Below are positions 60,474 to 64,000 of a DNA stretch of 64,000 bases, piece by piece. This stretch comes from Streptomyces virginiae (GTDB lineage Bacteria > Actinomycetota > Actinomycetes > Streptomycetales > Streptomycetaceae), in assembly GCF_000720455.1 (NCBI RefSeq), contig NZ_JOAK01000005.1:248001-312000 (forward strand), given 5' to 3'. The position numbers and the translations under genes are program-made. Numbering within the stretch: position 1 is the stretch's first letter; each line of letters starts with the position of its first letter. The notes under the pieces are model-generated. The model did no database searches. It was not told the DNA's origin and saw only the letters and a list, made by a program, of their open reading frames with translations.

Positions 60474-61289
60474 ATGTCAATTTCCAGGACCCCGACCGGC
60501 GGGATGCTGCTCTGCCGCACCGAGCCCCTCGCCGCCCGCTCCCCCGCGCACCTGCTGCGCGTGCGCCTGCTGCTCGCCCCGGCGGGCGCCTGGACCGTGC
60601 TCGTTCCCGAGGACAAGCCGTGGCTCGACGGCGGGGCGAGCGTGGGCGAGGTGTTCTCCGGCTGGGGTTCGGCGATCGCGGTCGGAACCAACTGGCCCGT
60701 GCTGGGCCTGTGGTGGGAGGGGGGCCGTGCCGGTTTCTCGCTGGCCGGCGGCTTCCGGCGGACCGTCGCCCAGGAATGGGACGCGGCGGGACGGCCGGCG
60801 GGCGAGCCCGGCGCGATGCGGACGCTGGCGGCCCGGCTGGGACTGGATCCCGTACTCGACCTGGAGGAACTGGAGCGGCTCACCCGCCCCGATCCCGAGC
60901 CGGAGGTTGACGGCGGAACCCGGCTGCGCGGGCTGGTCGCGCTGCTGACGCGCGCCGGGCTGACCCTGCCGCCCGGTCTGACACCGGGAGAACCGGCCGA
61001 TCGGCTGCGGGGCGCGGCCCGGGTGGCACCGGGCGCCGAGACGGTGGAGTGGTCGGGCTGGCGCGACGCCGTGCGGGCCGAACTCGACGCGGTGGAGGCG
61101 GGCCCGCTGGGCCCCTGGGTCCACGGCCCGAAGGCCCGTCTGCTGGGCGCGGCCCAGGTCGCGGCGGGGGCGCCGCTGCTGGTGTGGGCGGCCCGGCGCC
61201 GCAGCCCGGCGTCGGCGGCGGCCGGGGCCCTCCTGCTGGCCCAGGGGACCCTCTCACTGGCCTACGACCGGGCACGCGCGCGCCGCTAG
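60474..61289 (+). CDS. Conserved hypothetical protein
   Basis: 271 residues. The N-terminal half is acidic/aromatic (VLVPEDKPWLDGGASVGEVF; WGSAIAVGTNWPVLGLWWEGG), which I do not recognise; the last ~35 residues are hydrophobic-basic and may form a helix (LLVWAARRR ... LLLAQGTLSLAYDRARARR). ATG 60474 is chosen; GTG 60468 adds two residues. Divergent from the DUF4097/PadR operon. Confidence 0.65.
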   Translation: MSISRTPTGGMLLCRTEPLAARSPAHLLRVRLLLAPAGAWTVLVPEDKPWLDGGASVGEVFSGWGSAIAVGTNWPVLGLWWEGGRAGFSLAGGFRRTVAQEWDAAGRPAGEPGAMRTLAARLGLDPVLDLEELERLTRPDPEPEVDGGTRLRGLVALLTRAGLTLPPGLTPGEPADRLRGAARVAPGAETVEWSGWRDAVRAELDAVEAGPLGPWVHGPKARLLGAAQVAAGAPLLVWAARRRSPASAAAGALLLAQGTLSLAYDRARARR

Positions 61290-61305
61290 GGGGTGTCGGC
61301 AGGGT

Positions 61306-62241
61306 TCAGGCCGCCTCCAGCAGGGGGCTCGCGTGGTGGTGCAGCCACGCCCGGTACGGGGGTGTGCGCAGGGCGGCCTCGCGGTAGGCCGCGCGGAGGT
61401 CCTCGTAGACCTCGGCGTGCGCGCCGGGGCGGGTCGCCAGCAGCAGCCGCACGGCGAGGGGGTCCCCGCACAGCGGCCGGATCGCCATGTCCTCGCGCGG
61501 CCCGGAGGTGGGCTGGCAGGGGGCGACCGCCTCGCCGGAGATGATCAGCGAGGTCGCCGTGTGGTAGTCGGTGTGCAGTACCGGCGGGTCGAGCCCGGCC
61601 CCGGCGAAGACCCGGCGCAGGCCGTCCCATTCGCCGTCGACCGACGGGTCCACCGCCCAGCGGTCGGCGGCCAGGTCCCGTAAGGAGACGATCTCCTGCC
61701 CCGCCGCGGGATGGTCCCTCGGCATCGAGACGAACTGCGGCTCGCGCTCCATCAGCACGTGCGTCTGGAGCCCCTCGGGCACCCGCAGCGGGCTGCCCTC
61801 CACCTCGTGCACGAACGCCACGTCCAGCTGCCCCGCGGCGACCATCCTGAGCAGCGCGTTGGCGGAGACGTCCACCAGGAGGGAGGTCTCGGTGTCGGGC
61901 AGCCGCCGGTGGAGCCGGCGCAGCCATCCCGGCAGTGCCCGGCTGGCCGTCGAGCCGATGCGCAGCCGCGGGCCGTGGGCCTGGGCGCGGGCCTCGGCCA
62001 CCAGGGCGGCCATGTCGGCGAGAAGCGGCCGGGCCCGGCCCAGTACGGTGCGGCCGAAAGGTGTGGGCCGGCAGCCGGTCCGTTCGCGCAGGAACAGCTC
62101 GCCGTCCAGGGCCCGTTCGATCCGGCGTAACTGGGTCGTCAACGAGGGCTGGCTCACGCCGAGTTGCCGGGCAGCCTTGTGCAGACTTCCGGCGTCGGCG
62201 ATGGCGCACAGCGCGCGCAGGTGCCTGACCTCAAGCTCCAT
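61306..62241 (-). CDS. snpR: LysR-family regulator of snapalysin
   Basis: 311 residues. LysR HTH (LCAIADAGSLHKAARQLGVSQPSLTTQLRRIE) and substrate-binding domain. Divergent from the M7 metalloprotease gene across a region that holds an 8-bp-arm inverted repeat, as in the known snpR/snpA pair, where SnpR activates protease transcription. Confidence 0.92.
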   Translation of the reverse strand: MELEVRHLRALCAIADAGSLHKAARQLGVSQPSLTTQLRRIERALDGELFLRERTGCRPTPFGRTVLGRARPLLADMAALVAEARAQAHGPRLRIGSTASRALPGWLRRLHRRLPDTETSLLVDVSANALLRMVAAGQLDVAFVHEVEGSPLRVPEGLQTHVLMEREPQFVSMPRDHPAAGQEIVSLRDLAADRWAVDPSVDGEWDGLRRVFAGAGLDPPVLHTDYHTATSLIISGEAVAPCQPTSGPREDMAIRPLCGDPLAVRLLLATRPGAHAEVYEDLRAAYREAALRTPPYRAWLHHHASPLLEAA

Positions 62242-62334
62242 GCCCCGAGGGTAGGCCGGGCCCGTGGACCGCACCAGCCACCTATAGCCCCCCGAATCCC
62301 GCCATTCTCACGCCAGTTGGGCTGTCGAAATCTT

Positions 62335-62357
62335 CCCGATAGGCCGGCGCTATCGGG
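62335..62357. promoter_or_regulatory. LysR-type operator of the snpA promoter
   Basis: CCCGATAG-N7-CTATCGGG is a perfect inverted repeat containing AT-N11-AT, 94 bp before the snpA start and 94 bp after the snpR start. Confidence 0.7.
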
Positions 62358-62451
62358 CAGTGACATCATCCGCAGGCCAGTTCCGCTCCCGCAGACTCCG
62401 GTACCGAAAGACCCACCCCCCACCGCACCGGATGAGTAGGAGCTCCCCCAC

Positions 62452-63120
62452 ATGCGCCACTCCCGTAAGGCCCTGCTGGCGACCGCCGTCGGCATCGGTC
62501 TCGCCGCCACCCTCGGCGCCGTCCCCACCGCCGCCGCCGCTCCCGCCCCCGTCGGCAATGTCGCGAGCTTCGCGGCGTACGAGCGTTCGCCGGAGAACGA
62601 GGCCGCCAACCGCGCCTTCTTCGAGGCCGTGCAGCGCTCGGTCGCCGAGCAGCGTGCCGCGAACCCGGGCGCCCTCGCCGTCACCGTCACGTACAACACC
62701 CGCAGCGCGCCGAGCTTCCGCACCCAGATAGCCAACTCCACCCGCATCTGGAACAGCTCGGTGAGCAACGTGAAGCTGCAGGAGGTGTCCTCCGGCGGGA
62801 ACTTCTCGTACCGCGAGGGCAACGACTCGCGCGGCTCGTACGCGAGCACCGACGGGCACGGCCGGGGCTACATCTTCCTCGACTACCGGCAGAACCAGCA
62901 GTACAACTCCACCCGCGTGACCGCGCACGAGACCGGCCACGTGCTGGGTCTGCCGGACCACTACTCGGGCCCGTGCAGCGAGCTGATGTCGGGCGGCGGC
63001 CCGGGCACCTCGTGCACGAACGCCAACCCGAACTCCGCCGAGCGGGCGCGCGTGAACCAGCTCTGGGCCAACGGCTTCGCCTCCGGCCTGGGCGCGAAGG
63101 AGCTCGCGCCCACCGGCTGA
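62452..63120 (+). CDS. snpA: Snapalysin (M7 zinc metalloprotease)
   Basis: 222 residues. Sec signal with RHSRK start and AAAA-type cleavage near residue 30. Propeptide, then catalytic [11 protein letters not shown] (His159, His163, Asp169) with MSGG Met-turn, and one disulfide pair (PCSEL and TSCTN). A small secreted neutral protease. ATG 62452 follows AGGAGC. Controlled by the divergent LysR gene. Confidence 0.95.
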   Translation: MRHSRKALLATAVGIGLAATLGAVPTAAAAPAPVGNVASFAAYERSPENEAANRAFFEAVQRSVAEQRAANPGALAVTVTYNTRSAPSFRTQIANSTRIWNSSVSNVKLQEVSSGGNFSYREGNDSRGSYASTDGHGRGYIFLDYRQNQQYNSTRVTAHETGHVLGLPDHYSGPCSELMSGGGPGTSCTNANPNSAERARVNQLWANGFASGLGAKELAPTG

Positions 63121-63121
63121 G

Positions 63122-63328
63122 TCACCGCTCTTCGCGCTCCGCGTCCGCGTAGTCCGTGCAGTCGGGGTTCCGGCAGGGACCCCGGCTCCACACCGGGATG
63201 AAGACCCCGAGGGACTTGCGCCGCCTGACCACCGTGTCGACGCCGAGCCCGCACGCCGGGCACGTCTGCTGCTCGTGCCCGGCCTGCGGGGCCAGCCTCT
63301 CGTGCGCGTGCTGCTGTTCACCGGCCAT
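63122..63328 (-). CDS. Small zinc-ribbon protein
   Basis: 68 residues. Cys pairs CPAC (~23-26) and CRNPDC (~52-57) make a zinc ribbon. Basic linker RRRKSLGVFIPVW between. The rest has a His/Gln-rich N-terminus. Function unknown. The gene is convergent with snpA, ending 2 bp after it. Confidence 0.7.
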   Translation of the reverse strand: MAGEQQHAHERLAPQAGHEQQTCPACGLGVDTVVRRRKSLGVFIPVWSRGPCRNPDCTDYADAEREER

Positions 63329-63365
63329 ACCTCCACGGTAGGCCGGTTTTCGCACGTTCGTCGGG

Positions 63366-63950
63366 TCAGCGCGTGCGGACGTAGGTGCTGACGATCTGGC
63401 CTCCGCCGAGGGTCGTGACCCCGGTCAGCTCCAGGGGGCGCACGCCGAAGCCGGCCCGGGACATCGGCATGCCGGTGCCCGCGAAGACCGGGTAGGTCTT
63501 GACGACGAACTCGTCGATCTCGTCGATCAGCTGCGTGGCGAGGTCGGCGCCGCCGCAGAGCCAGATGCCGAGGCCGTCGCGGGCCTTGAGCTCCCGGACC
63601 CGGGCCGCCAGGTCCCCGTTGATCAGCTGGACCTGCGGGTCGGGCGCGGTGGCGAGGGAGCGCGAGACGACGTACTGCTCGGGCAGGTGGCCGTAGGGGC
63701 TGGTCATGCCGGCCTTGAGGCCCGGCTCGTAGGTGCGCCGCCCCATGAGAACCGCGTCGAAGCGCTTCGGCGGGAGGTCGGCGATGCCGAGGTGCTCGCG
63801 GCCGAGGGCGGCGATGGTCTCCGGGTACTCGGCCTTGAGGTACTCCGTGAACTCCTGGTCCACCTGGGCGTAGAAGAAATCGCCGTCGCCGTCCGGGGCA
63901 CCGATGAACCCGTCGACGGTGGTGGCGATGAAGTACGTGAGCTTGCGCAA
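63366..63950 (-). CDS. Dihydrofolate-reductase/RibD C-terminal-domain protein
   Basis: 194 residues. RKLTYFIATTVDGFIGAPDG at the start, then LMGRRTYEPGL, LPEQYVVSR and GIWLCGGADLATQL (NADPH-binding GG). TTG 63950 follows GGAAGAG and gives the family N-terminus. Cytoplasmic reductase; true substrate unknown. The remaining 50 bases to the window end carry no visible gene. Confidence 0.9.
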   Translation of the reverse strand: MRKLTYFIATTVDGFIGAPDGDGDFFYAQVDQEFTEYLKAEYPETIAALGREHLGIADLPPKRFDAVLMGRRTYEPGLKAGMTSPYGHLPEQYVVSRSLATAPDPQVQLINGDLAARVRELKARDGLGIWLCGGADLATQLIDEIDEFVVKTYPVFAGTGMPMSRAGFGVRPLELTGVTTLGGGQIVSTYVRTR

Positions 63951-64000
63951 GCGATTCTCTTCCGTCGGACAGTGCCACCGCACCGGGGCACGTCGAGTAA

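Overview
The window is very GC-rich, uses GC-ending codons and often GTG or TTG starts. It carries marker genes of the genus Streptomyces: a conservon, nickel superoxide dismutase with its maturation protease, snapalysin with its LysR partner, fused 2-oxoglutarate dehydrogenase (kgd), and DUF6104. It is a chromosomal segment of a Streptomyces or a very close relative. No rRNA, tRNA or CRISPR array was seen.

Layout. Positions 1-6 kb hold a conservon (cvnA-B-C-D) plus a StyA-like flavin monooxygenase, all on the minus strand. Positions 6-25 kb are ordinary chromosome: a PP2C-like protein, a MarR regulator, Lon protease with a HAIR-like operator, a DUF4097 lipoprotein, a rhodanese-type sulfurtransferase, a GT39-like membrane glycosyltransferase, a TetR/GH3 pair, a two-component system, kgd, a hydrolase and a HIT protein. 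A scar of two truncated genes lies near 25.14 kb.

Positions 25.8-39.1 kb form one minus-strand cluster, the most interesting core-encoded block. In transcription order it has a trypsin-like/VMAP-type protein, a MoxR AAA+ ATPase, a vWA-like SAV_2336-type protein, a 65-aa FxSxx-type RiPP precursor, an FxsB radical SAM/SPASM maturase, an HExxH peptide-modifying protein and a TIR/NB-ARC/TPR protein. The arrangement looks like a conflict or signalling system in which a cyclophane peptide is made next to a vWA-MoxR-VMAP ternary module and a STAND sensor. A roughly 400-bp inverted repeat separates the precursor from the maturase.

Positions 39.2-41.4 kb hold DUF6104, an XRE/coiled-coil gene interrupted by an in-frame TAG, and a small membrane protein. 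Positions 41.46-48.85 kb are a roughly 7.4-kb island inserted into the 3' end of sodN. The displaced sodN tail and terminator remain at the far end, the core CTTGGTCTCC is repeated at both ends, and a 64-codon integrase remnant abuts the right end. Its cargo is a truncated TPR regulator, a NUDIX hydrolase and a four-gene module: a double-GHKL histidine kinase, a receiver protein, an MBL-fold hydrolase and an N-6 adenine methylase. I do not recognise this module as a named defence system.

Positions 48.8-64 kb return to conserved chromosome: sodN/sodX, a CGNR regulator, a methyltransferase, a polar amino-acid ABC transporter, malic enzyme, a quinone oxidoreductase, an HTH/Clp-N pair, a PadR/DUF4097 pair, snpR/snpA, a zinc-ribbon protein and a RibD-type reductase. 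Several divergent or autoregulated units show clear inverted repeats that are probable operators. A dispersed intergenic repeat, with core GCGATTGAGGCGCGGGG, occurs near 31.7, 32.0 and 58.3 kb.
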